From Oreocharis arfaki (taxonomy: Eukaryota; Chordata; Aves; Passeriformes; Paramythiidae), in the NCBI GenBank assembly GCA_013398015.1, contig VZRR01002171.1, forward strand, positions 1-64,000: DNA of 64,000 nt, in the 5' to 3' direction. Position 1 is the stretch's first letter. Every line of letters begins with the position of its first letter. Below the pieces are notes generated by a model that was given only the letters and a program-made list of their open reading frames with translations, did not search any database and had not been told where the DNA came from. Both the position numbers and the translations under genes were made by a program. Below, one piece after another: positions 1-52,062 of this stretch.

Positions 1-17273
<17,273 letters not shown>

Positions 17274-17274
<1 letters not shown>

Positions 17275-17462
17275 TNNNNNNNNNNNNNNNNNNNNNNNNN
17301 NNNNNNNNNNNNNNNNNNNNNNNNNNNNNNNNNNNNNNNNNNNNNNNNNNNNNNNNNNNNNNNNNNNNNNNNNNNNNNNNNNNNNNNNNNNCGCGGCGGG
17401 AGGAGGCGGCGGCGCGGCCGGGCGGGCTTGGGACGCTCCCGCCGCTCCGGCTCTGGCTCCAC
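17274..17462 (-). CDS. PI4K2B: PI4K2B exon 1 remnant (mostly inside assembly gap)
   Basis: On the minus strand the bases just right of the intron read AG|GTACGG, a good donor, with the last exon base at 17274. Exon 2 starts in a phase needing one carried base, which this donor can supply. The exon body then runs into 116 N. The GC-rich flank on the other side (17392-17462) has no ATG in a useful frame, only GTG or CTG codons, so the true start codon is probably inside the gap. The gap allows about 38 codons, whereas the family N-terminus before this junction is usually longer, so the N count may be too small. Confidence 0.6.
17276..17391. other. Assembly gap, 116 N
   Basis: This is a run of unresolved bases in the GC-richest part of the PI4K2B promoter and first exon, the usual place for coverage drop-out in bird assemblies. 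It very likely hides the start codon. Confidence 0.98.
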
Positions 17463-18651
17463 CGCCCCGCGCGTGCGCGCGGCTCCGCGCCCGCCCCGCC
17501 ACCTGCCTTAAAGGGGCCGCGGCTCCGCTGGCATCAGGGGCGGCCGGCAGCAGCTCCAAGGGCTTCTCAGGGCCAGCGACCGGTCAGGAGCTCGGACACC
17601 AGCTTTCAGCGCTGGACGTTAGACAAAAACATCCCTGAAAATCGCCTTAGTTCTACACCTGGACCAGGCTTGCCTCCTGGCCACCACTTGCCATAGCCAG
17701 CTGCTCTCCCTCCCCAAACTTTGCACAACATTGTTCTGTGCGGTAACTTCCGTAACGAAGCCTAAAAACAATGTAAGTAAAACCAGTATGAATACAGTAC
17801 CATTATTTCCATGTTCCCCCACCATCCATGCCTTACTAACTGGAAGAAAGAGAATACAACTATAACTCTAACATACTGTATCAGATTTCAACCTGGATGC
17901 GTTCTTCCACTCCTCTCTATAGAAGAGGGGTTTTCCTCAAGTTTTGGTGAAATACGGGAGAAAGATACATGCATTAAATACTCCCATAGAACTGGGGTTA
18001 TGGGTTGAATTGGGAGCAAGTCAGTTCTCGGCTAAAAATAGTAATTGCATATATGTATTAATCTCATAGTAACGCATGGTATAAGAATATAATGTGTGCA
18101 TAATCTGGATTACAGAAAAAAAATCACTTTTCTTGGTTACTGACAAAATAAAACCTTACTGAAATGCTGGATTGTGTTTGTTTTTTCTAGGGTTACCTGT
18201 CAACCAGTGGACTTTGGAATTAAGCCAAGCATCATTTACTTATGTAACTTCTAATATCTGTAACATTTGATTAAATCTGTTCACACTTGCATTTCTGTTT
18301 CCATTCCTTTCTATGAAAAGTGAACTTAGTCAACTGTGACTGCAGATGAATAGCCATTTGATGCCTAGTAAACACATATATGAAGGTTACAGCAACTGGA
18401 TGTAATTTTCTGTACAGAAAATTATACAGATGTTAATTTCTGTGTTAAGCAAAGAAAAAGATCAGACTAAAATGGGAGAAGTCTGACATTTTCCCCAGCA
18501 GACTGTTAAATAATACTGCACCTCTCTTTAGCCACAAGTGAGTTTTGGCTGTTCCAATAATGTTCCATTGAACAGTCAATTCACGAGGTCCTAAAAGATT
18601 GAGAGTTCGTTCTTTGAAAAAAAATTAACAAGAAATAACTCATTAGTTATT

Positions 18652-18870
18652 TCATAGAAAGGCCTGGGTTGGAAGGGACCTTAAAGATCATCTATTTCCA
18701 ATGCCCCTGCTGCGGACAGGGACACCTTCCACTAAACCAGGTTGCTCAGACCTCCATTCAACCTGGCCTCAAATACCTACAGGGACAGGGCATTCACAAC
18801 TTCTGTGGGCAGTCTGTTCCAGTGTCTCACCTGCCTCACAGCAAAAGATAGTAAAACTCCTGATTTCTTC
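18652..18870 (-). mobile_element. CR1 LINE 3'-end fragment
   Basis: On the plus strand TCATAGAAAGGCCTGGGTTGG and GAAGGGACCTTAAAGATCAT open the reverse complement of a CR1 3' end. CATTCAACCTGGCCT and TGTTCCAGTGTCTCACC follow. About 220 bp remain, so the copy is strongly 5'-truncated. It lies between the two divergent promoters. Confidence 0.93.
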
Positions 18871-19365
18871 CACTTTATGCATTCATCTATACATTTTACT
18901 GTATTTCTAAATGCAGCTAACTGATAGTTTTCATCTTCTGCAACAACAAGAATTCTGTAACTTGTTCACAGGTCTTGATCTGACAAAGCCTTTACATTTC
19001 CTCACTCTTCAGTAGTACAGAGTTCAAACACCACAAGAGCTCATAATTAAACAAAATACACATCACCGTCATAGCTATTAACAAACCATTAATTTTAATT
19101 CCAAGTAGCTAATACTCTTCAATTAGCCAACTGGATTAAAATTACTAAGAATTACATCACGTAAATTAGCTGGGTCTCATTTTCCTCGTGCTAAAAAAAC
19201 CCAAAACAAAACAAAAAAAAAGCTAAAGCTTTTGTCCCTATCTTTCTAAACCAACAGAGCAGACTTTGTCATCTGCTTATATATATTTGAGCACTGTGTC
19301 AAAACACTGGAGTTGAAAAAAAAGAAGGAAAAAAGGGGAATACACGCACAATTGTGGGCTTATCG

Positions 19366-19418
19366 AGCGCCCTCTTGTGATACAGACCAGGAGGAGCAGC
19401 TGCTCCGCGTTTATAAAG
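19366..19418 (+). promoter_or_regulatory. CTCF-like motif, E-box palindrome and TATA box
   Basis: AGCGCCCTCTTGTGA (19366-19380) resembles the CTCF core with about two mismatches. A perfect 14-bp palindrome centred on the E-box CAGCTG spans 19393-19406. Six bases later comes TATAAAG (19412-19418). The order would suit a TATA promoter firing to the right, but no transcript is shown by the sequence. Confidence 0.35.
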
Positions 19419-20605
19419 CAGCAGCAACACGACACGCCCAACAAACCCGGCGCAGGTGACTGCGGAGACCGAGGAGGGGAGAGTTTGACTTGCAGAGCTC
19501 TCTTCTGCTCAAAGGGCTAAGAAACTGTGTTAATTATAGTATAAGCCAACAATTCAAACAGGTGTGTAAGATTACTCTGTCAAAACGTCCAAAAGATCTT
19601 AAGCAGGCTAACTAAACTTACAGGAGCCGGACGGTCACTACGTACTCTTCACATGCCTATTAGCCGTCTGAGCTTAAAACTGTAAAACAGAAGAATCAGG
19701 TAAGATTTCATAAACAGATTCAGTTGACCAGGTACAGGCTGGTTATAATTAAACATTGGAACGAATGCACTGTGTACTTCACGCGCCTCTTCAATTTTTG
19801 TACACTCGCTACGTTATTTCAAGAACGCAAATGGGAACCTGCCAGTCCCCGTGGCCGCCTGGGGGCAAAGGACAGCGACGGCGCCCGGGTCCCCGTGCTC
19901 CAGGGAAGCTTCCACCTGCTGAGGCTTTACTGGCAGTTCCTAGTAAAGGTGCAAAGCCTGGCCCAGATCTCCTGCTGGTGTAGCTGGTTTTTCCCAAGTT
20001 GTGTTAAAAAAAAAAAAGAAGAAAAAGAAAAAAAAATTAGGTCTCTCTGGGTAACATGTCTTTGTCCCTGCGATGCAGTTTTGGGCTACGCCCCCAGCCC
20101 TGGCAGGCTGCTGCTATTCCCTGAGGACCACCCCACAACCACCTCTGCCCACAAATACGTCCCAAGGAGCAAAGAACGCTCTCGCCCTGGCGGGAACACC
20201 GGAGAGGTACGCGGCTGTTCTCAGCAGCCTAATGCTAAACTCTGCGGGGCAGCGAAAAACAGCCGAGGAACAGGCTCTTCCCAGCCCAGCAGTCTGGATT
20301 CTGGCGGGCTGCCCGTCACAAGGGGACACGGCCGGTGACAGACCCCGAGCTCGGATCCGCTCCCTTGCAGCCCCGCACCTGCACCGTCGGGGGCCCAGCC
20401 CCACCCAGCGGCCAGGAAGGGCCGGCCGGGGGCGGCCCCGCGGAGCGCTACTCGCTGCGCGGAGCCGGCGGCGGGGCGGGGCCTCGGAGCTCCGCGGCGC
20501 TGCGTGCGCCGCACCGCCCCCGCCCGGCCCTTCCCGGCGGGAAGTGCTCGGCTCGCACAGGCCCGCTCGGTGCGCAGCGGTAGCGGCGCCGGGAGCGCCG
20601 CGGCC

Positions 20606-42833
<22,228 letters not shown>

Positions 42834-43120
42834 AAGATACAGATTTAGTAACACAGCAAGATAAGGTATTGTCTGAAGTATGTCAGGTTTGTATTGGGTT
42901 AGGACTGTGCATCTGCAGTGCAGAAATTTATTCTTGATCTTATATTCTTGTTATTGAAAACAATAATAAAAATTTGAGTGGAATTCAAATTTAAGAGAGT
43001 GGTTGATACTCTCTCCAAGAACGAAGGACCAGACACAAGTTTTGTGTAATGTATAAAATGCACTTAATATCTGCCAAAGTAAAGCTTTGTGTTAATAAAG
43101 ACTCTGAGTTTCCCTTTCAT
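42834..43120 (+). terminator. SEPSECS: SEPSECS 3' UTR with two poly(A) signals
   Basis: Canonical AATAAA hexamers lie at 42965-42970 and 43094-43099, both within 270 bases of the stop. Cleavage would be expected 10-30 bases after either, giving a short 3' UTR. Which one dominates cannot be told. A SECIS element is neither expected nor seen. Confidence 0.75.
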
Positions 43121-44457
43121 TCTGTGTGTGGCTATTTGGACCAGTGTTTACCGAATCACAGGATGTTTATTCACATGTTTTTGTGTAACAAGATTGTCTG
43201 TGACAGTGACTGAATTCCCTCCTAGGCACAGACCATCCAAGCAACACATTTCTCTGCTCTCAAAATACTTTGTCTTTCATCAGTGAATGTGTCACTTCTA
43301 ATTTATTTTCAAAGATTTATGCAAATGTTGGGATAGCACTCACTGAATACAGTGTTCAAACTGCAAGGGTAAATGACAGAGTTGGAATAGTAATGTTCTT
43401 CAGGTATTCTCACCTGTCATGAACTACCTAGAACTAGTCAGCCTCCAGTGGCAAAGAGGAACCTAGAGTACATCATATCCTGTCAGTACTCAGCTCTTGA
43501 AAACATTGACATAGTTCAACAGTCCAAAGGAGCTTTAATACTGAAAGTCAGGGCTTGTGGAATGAAGAGGTACAGTCATTGGGGGGTGTTGGCTTTGTTT
43601 TTTAGTTTTCATTCTTCTGATTTGATAGGGTGATCAGATCGAAAACTCACTGAAAAGGAAGAATGCCATGTAGGATTAATGCAGCAGTTTTAAGCCAGTG
43701 AGACCTGAGAGTGTTTTGGCATTTTTAGTCCACTGTTGTTAAAACTTATATACTTCCATTTTTATAGTGTCTCTTGCCATTGGCACTGTTGCGTCTGTGG
43801 CTCTGTGCAGTTGCTGATTTGAATTCATTAAGCAAACAATAGATTCAGAGTCTGTTCCTGAAACAAAGGTTCCATATCACTGGAGTGACAGTGCTGCAGG
43901 TTGCAAAATGTGTAGTTATTCTTAAATGTGCTTGCTACATTGTACATAGCTTCTATGTCATTTACTGTTCAAAGTAAGCATAATGTTCAAAGACATTTTC
44001 TTTGTCTGTCTGTAATGTAGTATTGCTCAGGATACCACAATTAATGAGTTCTAAATGTCAGGAAACGTTTTAGTTACTTTGCTGGGAGGGATCTGAGACC
44101 TGTATCCTTCAGAGCCCTCTGTAAATCACTTCATCAAAATAGTGGTGCTTTTGAGAGATTGTCTGTCCAGCACATTCAAATGTATTCATACAAGAAGTGA
44201 TGCTAGTATGTGGGAGTTAATACTGTGCTAATCATCATGAAGGTGCTCTCTCTTAGTGAGGTCCATTGTATCTTAAGCTTAAGTGCGGCTTCCACGTTGT
44301 TATTGCTGGAGTTACACGTTAGATTGATTAAAGCTTGTGCAGGTGCAGCTCCCCGGACTGCAGGCACAGTTGTTTGCTGTACAAACACATCCTAGGAGAC
44401 ACATCGGGTAACTTGGCCACTGAGCCCTTGTGGCTGCAAGGAGATGTAAATGGCTTG

Positions 44458-44522
44458 TCTTTTCTTTCTCTTTTCTCTCCCCTCCCCACCCCTCCCCCCT
44501 CCCTTTTTTTTTTTTTTTTTTC
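44458..44522 (+). repeat. Polypyrimidine tract
   Basis: This is 65 bases of C and T with a single A at 44488. The order is mixed CT, then C-rich, then about 20 T. It is low-complexity DNA able to form a triplex and likely responsible for the assembly break that follows. Confidence 0.9.
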
Positions 44523-44554
44523 AAGACATGTTTTCCCTCGTTTTTTGCTTTCCT

Positions 44555-44563
44555 NNNNNNNNN
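44555..44563. other. Assembly gap, 9 N
   Basis: This very short N-run lies just after the pyrimidine tract. The 12-mer CATGTTTTCCCT occurs on both sides (44527-44538 and 44568-44579), suggesting an imperfectly merged overlap. Confidence 0.95.
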
Positions 44564-47500
44564 TGTCCATGTTTTCCCTGTCAGTAAACCTTCCACAAAC
44601 TTCGGAGCCACATCTCTGCAGCTTACTGCCTCAGTATTCTGTATATTGGAGCAGCCAGTGAAAACCACCAGGCCTCAGTGATACCTTTCTTCCTGGCTTT
44701 TGATATTGCTGTTCTGTGCCTGAATGAGTATAGGTTATTGATTTAGATGACCAGTCACAGAATGTGAATGTTAGCACTATTACTGCAAGAGTTTAGGGAG
44801 ATGTGAGATAGCAGCTAAAATAAGCATTTTGATGAGTAGTATTCTGACTCTGAATAAAGAAAACAGCAGTTGCCTTCTCTGAGAGGAAGAAATTTCTGCC
44901 TTTTTTGGTCTCATAATAAATTGTCTGCTGCAAGTAATTCAGTCACTTCTAACACAGATTGAACTGTTTCCTCGATTAGTGGTTTTTTCTGTCTTTGAAA
45001 TGTTTCCTGTTCTTTGAAATGTTTCTTTCCAAAGCTGAAAATTTCAACCAAGCTCTAAACAAGTGTTCATTGACCTAAGTAGTCTGTTTTGATTTTTGCT
45101 TCTTGAATGTTTTTTATTTAAAAAGTCGAGGTGACGGCTTTAATTGAAAACAAAAATAAAATTAATTTGTGTCATTCAAGTTCTTCACATATCTTGGTGA
45201 AGCCACCTGAAGTGAGAAAATCTAAAATATTTTGAGAAATGTGTCCCACCATAATGTATAAGTTCTTGAACTAAATATTCATTTATATTGCTTTGGTAAG
45301 CTTTTGTACCAGTTTTCAGTATGTTTGCTTGTTTTATCCCCATAACTGTCTTCAGTTTTAATTAACATTCATTTTTTAGAGACAGAACTATTCTATTGTA
45401 TCACAGAAATGTAAGGAAACTTTAACTAATTCAAATGGCAATATACTTCCAAGGAGAAGACGTGGTTCTGTACAGCATCTTTGAAACAGGAGATTCAGTA
45501 GAGGATAAAAAGTGTTTTTCAAGTAAGAGTATAAATTTCTTATTCCCTATTCAGTAATGTCTATAATGAAGTAGTGAAATAACACTGGAACATACACCCA
45601 TGAGCAGAGATTTCATTTCCTTTGTATAACAGTTACAGGGACATTACATGTCTATGGCAGCTCTCACCCTCTAAAAGCAGTACTGTGAAAGATAGCAACA
45701 TCATGGGCATGTGTCAAACTGTGCAGCATAAAACAAATAACAAATACATTAGCAGTATGCCTTCTACAAAGGTCTTTCCAAGATTGTACAGTAAAGTAGA
45801 AAAGCTCCTTAATTAAGTTGCAGGCCTTTTATAATTTCTACATACACGTCACTAAACATTTTCACATGGCTCAAAAATCTGTAAGAGCCAACTTGCTGTC
45901 TCCAGCTTCTACGTTATGAGGGAGACTTTGGGGAAGGCTGCCTGGGCTTCAGAACATACTCAGGGTTCATAGAGCACGAATCCTTAGTAGAAACACCAAG
46001 AAGAGATGCCCATTTAGTAAGGCTGTCTCACAGCTACTGTAGGTAGCTACCTTTCTCTATCATCTTCTAGGTTACAGCATGTGGTTACCAGCCATGAAAC
46101 AGGAATGGGCAAGCACTTGGAATACTCCAGAAGAGCTGAGGATTCAGAAAGAAAGGCTTAGGAGGTTACCATTCTTGCTATCTCCAAGTTACTGCGCTGT
46201 AGCCAAGTGATCAGTCTGCTCAGCAGCTGTTCATGCAGTGTGTTCCCAGACACTGAAACTGGGGTGTGTTTGAGCATTGCCAGGCTGAGAAGTAGTGGCT
46301 GTAGAGCCAGCACAATGTCCACTGAGCTGCTGCAGTATGGATGTGCTACAGATACTTGCTTACCAAAGACAGTAACCTTTGGCAGTGGGACAGGGTGCAA
46401 CGGTAGGCAGGGACTGCTCAGGTTGCTGCAGTCTGAATCACTGAAGTGACTTTCCCCCCTTACAGGGCCTGCAAGTGTTGCACGAGGTGCTTTTCTTTCC
46501 CTCTGATGTGGCATCTTGGACTGTCTGGATCTATACAGGTGGAAGAAATGAGGGAGCAGATGGCTGTGCCTTATAAAAATAGGGCTGGGATAATATAATG
46601 CAAGTGAACTGACACTGAATGACCCATCTCACAGGCCCACTCTTAGTTTACTTTTTTTTTGTGGTATCTGAGATAATCAACGAAACAAAGGACTTGGAGC
46701 AATAATATTGCCTATTTGTGCTTTGCTCGTAACAATTGCCTAAGATACAAAGCAAATAAAATCTACCAGATGCAGCAAATTCTCTTGAGCCTAAGAAAGC
46801 AAAATTGTAATGTTGCAAATGTAAATGCTGGCATTGCAGCTTAATACACATATAAACCAAGCAATCTATATTGTGGGATCATCATTTTTTAAGAAAGGCT
46901 GGAGCCCAGAGACTAGCAAATGTTCTCATCTGCAGTGTATCAGCAGTTCTCAGTCTTCAGCTGCTGTACAGATAATAATTCTAATTGAAGAATCATTACA
47001 TGGATCCATATGTGAATGATAGATGGGCTACAGCCTTTTGTTCATGATATTTTAAAAATTGAGTTGCTGCTTTTACTTTTATAAGGGGAGATTAGATTGC
47101 CTTTTCCTCCCTCCCTTTTTTTTAATGCAACATTTTAATCACCCTGGTCTGACAGGATTTGAAATCTGAAGGGAAAACAATTTCTATGGCTGACAATTTT
47201 TTTAAACAATAGCTGTTTAAAGCCTTGAATTGGTTACAAAGTGACTCTCCACTGAGAACCTTTGTTCAAATGTTTTTAATTCTGAAACTAGTGCTTGAAA
47301 AATTGTGTTCCATGTGCTCTGTAATAATTGTTTTTCATATATTATACTTTTTTTCCCCTCAAAGATAACAGCATACACTTTAGTGCTGTTTAATAATCCT
47401 TTTAAAAAACCACAGTTAAAAAGGCATTTGCTCCATTACTCATCAAGCATCTGTTGTATCAAAGAACTGGTAATATATTTATCTTGATGGATAAGCTTCT

Positions 47501-50500
47501 GTGTTCTGGACCAAGTTCAGTATAACTGGACCAAGCTTTCAATACTCCTTTGGGGATCCTAAAGTCAAGTTCATGATCTAATTAAGATGGGTGTTATAAT
47601 TATAGCTGCTGCTGACCAGGAGTCTTTCATCAAACTACATTTCAACTAAATTCAAAGCTGATCCAGTTCAGAAGCTGAATCGATTTCTTAATGTGGATAC
47701 TGAAATTTAATTTGCCTTTAGATCCTGTATTCCAATCCAGGCTGAGTCAGTTATAGCAAAATTATAAGTGTTTGGTTTTTAACGTAATGTGAATAGAAAG
47801 AATACAGCGGTTTCAGCTGGGTGCTACCTTTCCTATCACTTGTTCTCAAAGGGCTGCAAATGTTAGGCTACCATCTTACACCTACTGCTGTTTGGAGGGT
47901 GGCGTTGGTCATGTGCACATAATATGACAGCAGCAGAGATGTGTGTGCTATTGGTCTTTTTCTAGGCATCCCAAGTAGGAACACACCACTTGGGAATTCA
48001 AGATGATCACATAGCATTACTACTGATCTGTTTTCTCCAAAAACTGTTTCTGAGGCAAACTTCTTGTGATTGAAGTGTACCACAAGAGCATATGGCCAAA
48101 ATACAGGGAAAAGGAGCAAGGTCTCCAACATTTTTGAAGCTTTCTACATTGGTTATACGTATTTGCCTCTTAAGATGTATAATGCTCATATTGCTATGGG
48201 AACTCATGTAAAAATGTTTGCAGTCGTTCTTGTCCCTTATCTAAACTGTTTCTGAGCCACTTCTGTCGGCACTGGGGCAAGGTGCACTGCTGCAGCACTG
48301 CAGCTGGCGGGTCACGGGTGCAGCCCTGAGCTCTGGCTGCAGAAGGATTTGGTGCCCAGCAGGGGAAAGCATTCCTGCTTTGCTTTGATGTCGGGCTGCC
48401 AAGCACATGTGAAGTAGGACTAGTTTGCAGACACAGCTACTGTTGAGTTAAACCTGCAACTTCTGGAATCTGAGGAACTGCAGAAGGGAAAAGAGCTTAA
48501 TTTGGTCTGTAATATGTCAAATTGAGAAATGTAGCTGTTGAGGGAAAATAATATGTCTATTGTTATCTAAAGAAATGTCTTTAAAAAAATTCGCAACATA
48601 CTGTACAAACTCTTGATTAAATACGAGTCTGCTTACTACTCTCATTGTCTTCTTCTGGCTTCTGATTCTATACAGCATCTATTTCAATAGTGGTAGAGGA
48701 ACTGCAAGTGGCTTAGTAGGTGGAGAGGCTTGGGATGCCGCAAAAACACATTTTTAAATGGAAGATGAGGAAAGTGTCTAGGAAGTTCATAAAAATAGAA
48801 GTAGCCTGAAATGCTTGCTGTGCAGCTGAGGAGGTGGTGAGTCTCCAGGAGGATCAGAGTATGCATAGTAAAGTCTTTACCTCCTGCAAAGTGCAAGCAC
48901 CAGAGAATACTGTCAAGATGTAGCTCTGATTTCATCACAGTAGTAGCCTGCTCTAATACTATGCATTTCCAGTACTCTGTTCTCCCCTCACCCCACTGAG
49001 TAATTTCGGGTGTGAGTTTTTTTAGACGCTGCTGTACTAGTGCACCAGAAAAACGATGGGAAGGGAGGAAGGATGCCTACCCGTGAATTGCCATCCCCAC
49101 TGATGCAGAACCTCGTATGCAAGAGGTCAGCTGGAGCAGACAACGGCAGCAGGTGCAAGTGTACATGCCGATAGCTTTTTTTTGTTAAAGGGTTTATAAT
49201 CAGTAAATGGATTTGAATATAATTTTTTTTAATAATGTTTTAACTGGTGCCATTAAAACTCATGCTCATATCCCATGCAGATGGCACAAACTGTCACGCT
49301 CTGGTTTTCTCTTTGGTTTTGTTTCTAAAAATTTCAGCTGAATGTTAAATCTGTGCCTAAACCTGCTAAAGGATAGCACTTCAAGTTTCAGAAAAGATGC
49401 ACACCGTGTTGACCTAGCAGTGCATGATTTCATTGGGCCCCACAGAGTTCATTTTCCATCTCTGGAAGCATGCTTAGGAATTTCAGCCTCATTGATCCAA
49501 GGCCTTTTGAAGGGAGATATTTCTCAGCAACTCTGTGTCACTGAGAAAGTGGAGGTCTTGGTGGGCTCTTCACAGTGTCTTGTGCTGACTTCACCCAGTG
49601 ACTTCTGGATCCATATGCTCATTTACAAGTAAATAGCTTTCCATCTCTTTTTGCACTTACATGGGCGGTATAAATGCTTCTTTATTGCTTCTACAGCCTC
49701 ATCGATATTAAAAGTTATGACAAGTGAAACACTGCTGCTGCCTTCAGTAAGGCACGTGTGGATTTGCTGATGGGGTGGAGCAGGCCTGAGGGTGTTTGAG
49801 CTCGGGTGATGGCATACCTTGTGCTCCACATCCTGAAATGCCACTGCTCTGCCAAGCGAGGCAGGGCCTGCGGTGGCCCTCCTGCAGGTGTCAGCTAGGC
49901 AGAAGTGAAGTGTGCAGCTGGCCTTGGGTTGTCCAGTCTGCTGATCCAGAAGGAAGTGATGTTTTCTCTTTCCTGGATGTGATGGCTCTGCCGCGGGCTC
50001 AGAAAGCAGAGGCAGTAACAATGCATTTTTGTCATGGAAGGCAGTAGCAGTGACTCAGGACTCCTGGGGCACCACTTAGCAGAGTTAAAAAATGCTGCTT
50101 TCATTTAATTGCTATATAACCACATTTCTGAGTCTCCCTGTTTGCTTTGTTCTTGCATAAACCCCTCTTCCTGCATTTGCAGGCCCTAATTTTCCTCTAC
50201 CTTGCAGATTTTGTAGATTTTTACATCCGTGCAAGTGGTGGCAAAACTCAGCTCTTTCACTATGAGAGCATTTAGCTTATATGCTGCATTTACTTGGCAA
50301 AAGCATAGAAGGCCTTAGTAGGGGCAAGGCAGTAGGGAATCGAGCCAGTTGTTTACATCTTCCTCCAAAGGACTGGTAGGTCAAACATTCTTCTCCTGTC
50401 CACAATTCTCTGCCATTAACAGCTGTTAGCGAGTGTTAGCGCATCATATTTTTTCCCCTCGAGGCTGAGTACATTATCTCTACAACACTCCAGCACCTTG

Positions 50501-50820
50501 CTGGGAACATGCCACAGCTCTGTTTTCAAAATGTTTTGTTAATGCTAGTGACCTTGGTGGTGTGACCACAACACCTGCTTTACCTGATAACATCATTAAT
50601 TTTTTTCTCTTCACCCTTTGTGTTGAGCATAAGCAAATCTTCATTTGTACCAGGAAAACATTGCCCGAACATCAGCTTACTGGAGCACTGACCTGTATCT
50701 CCCAGTATTTTTTAATGTGTTAAATAGACAATTAGAAGAAATCACTTCAATAAAGGCAGGGTGAACACAAGCCTCTCGTTAGCTGCAATCGAGCAAAACG
50801 GCTTTGGAATCAATCACATG

Positions 50821-50885
50821 GCTTTTCAGCTGTCACTCTGCCGCAGCAACAGCTGTCTGTCAGTCGAGGTGACAGCAGAGAGCTG
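50821..50885. promoter_or_regulatory. Cluster of TGACAG/CTGTCA motifs (candidate enhancer)
   Basis: Within about 50 bases the sequence has CAGCTGTCACTC, CAGCTGTCTGTCAG and GGTGACAGCAG. These are repeated matches to the TALE homeodomain (MEIS/TGIF type) core, with two CAGCTG E-boxes. It sits just left of a CR1 insertion. The regulatory role is inference from motif density only. Confidence 0.25.
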
Positions 50886-50999
50886 ATCTATTCTCTTCTC
50901 TGAGCTATAGAGATAAGCTGCACATGCACAATGAATGTGTTCTTAAACACATTGGGAAGAGCAGAGGGGGTTTTTTTAATGATAAATCTTCTCACTCTT

Positions 51000-52062
51000 T
51001 CAACAGTTCCTCCTTCCTGGTGGATCGAGAACTGGCTGAACAGCAGATCCCAGAGCATTGTAATCAGTGACACGGGGTCTAGTTGGAGGCTTCTCAAAAG
51101 TGGTGGCCCCCAGGGTTCAATACCGGACCTGGTACTGTTTAATTTATTCATCAATGACTTGGATGAAGGTCCAGATGCCTTCTCAGCAAGTTCACTCATG
51201 ACACAAAGCTGGGAGAAGCTTTGGGCTGATCTCTCTGAGTGCTGTACAGCCCTTCAGAAGGACCTGGACAGGTTGGAGAGATGGGCAGAAAGGAAAAATT
51301 TGAAATTCAACAAAAGCAAATGCAGGATCCCGCACCTGGAGAAGAATAACCCCGGGGACCAGCACAGGCTGGGGACCAAACTGCTGGAAAGCATCTCTGC
51401 GGAGAAGGACCTGGTGGACTCCAAGTGTCCGTGAGCCAGCAGTGCCCTTGTGGCCAAGAGGGCCAGTGGTATCCTGGGGTGCATTAGGGAGAGCATTGCC
51501 AGCAGGTTGAGGGAGGGGATCCTGCCCCTCTACTCAGTCCTGGTGAGGTGCATCTGGAGTGCTGTGTCCAGTTCTGGGCTCCTCAGTACAAGAGGGACAT
51601 GGAGCTCCTGGAACAGGTCCAGCAGAGGGCTATGAGGGTGATTAAGGAACAGGAACATCTCTGTTATGAGGACAGGCTGAGGGAGCTGGGCCTGTTCAAT
51701 GTTGTGAAGAGATGACTGAGAGGGGATCTCATCAATGTCTATAAGGAAGGGTGTCAGGAGGATGGAGCCAGGCTCTGCTCAGTGGTGCCAAGCAATAGGA
51801 CAAGAAGCAATGGGCAGAAACTGATGCCCAGGAAGTTCCACCTGAACATGGGGAAGAACTTCTTCACTGAGTGACCAGGTGCTGGAACAGGTTTCCTAAA
51901 GAGGTTGTGGATACTCCTTCCATGGAGATGTTCAAAAATCATCTGGACTCAGTCCTGTGCAATGTACTCTAGGATGGCCCTGCTTGCAGGGAGCAGGGAG
52001 GTTGGACAAAGCGACCCTCTGTGATTCCTTCCGACCTCACCCATTCTGGAATTCTGTGATTC
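51000..52062 (+). mobile_element. CR1 LINE with degenerate reverse-transcriptase region
   Basis: The translation shows CR1 polymerase signatures: WIENWLNSRSQ, a GGPQGS motif, LFNLFINDLDEG, LQKDLDRLERWAE and FNKSKCRIPHLE. The sequence then continues to a 3' end at ATTCTGTGATTCC. The conserved FADDT box is replaced by FTHDT, and it lies in a different frame from the flanking segments, so the copy cannot make an active enzyme. It is about 1.06 kb and 5'-truncated. Confidence 0.93.

Larger units (their letters stand above)
17561..20320. other. Intergenic interval between divergent PI4K2B and SEPSECS promoters
   Basis: About 3 kb separates the two head-to-head genes. Besides the CR1 fragment at 18652-18870, it holds a candidate regulatory module at 19366-19418 and an A-rich tract at 20008-20038. 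The remaining DNA is AT-rich and featureless to inspection. Confidence 0.7.
43121..50820. other. Intergenic region downstream of SEPSECS
   Basis: This is 7.7 kb with no supported gene. It holds a pyrimidine tract and small gap near 44.5 kb, and otherwise unremarkable sequence. Open frames up to about 130 codons occur (for example minus strand 49623-50021) but show no domain, splice context or family similarity. Confidence 0.65.

Noticed and set aside
49623..50021. Minus-strand open frame of 132 codons
   Set aside because: No recognisable domain, no convincing splice context and a composition typical of chance frames in moderately GC-rich DNA.
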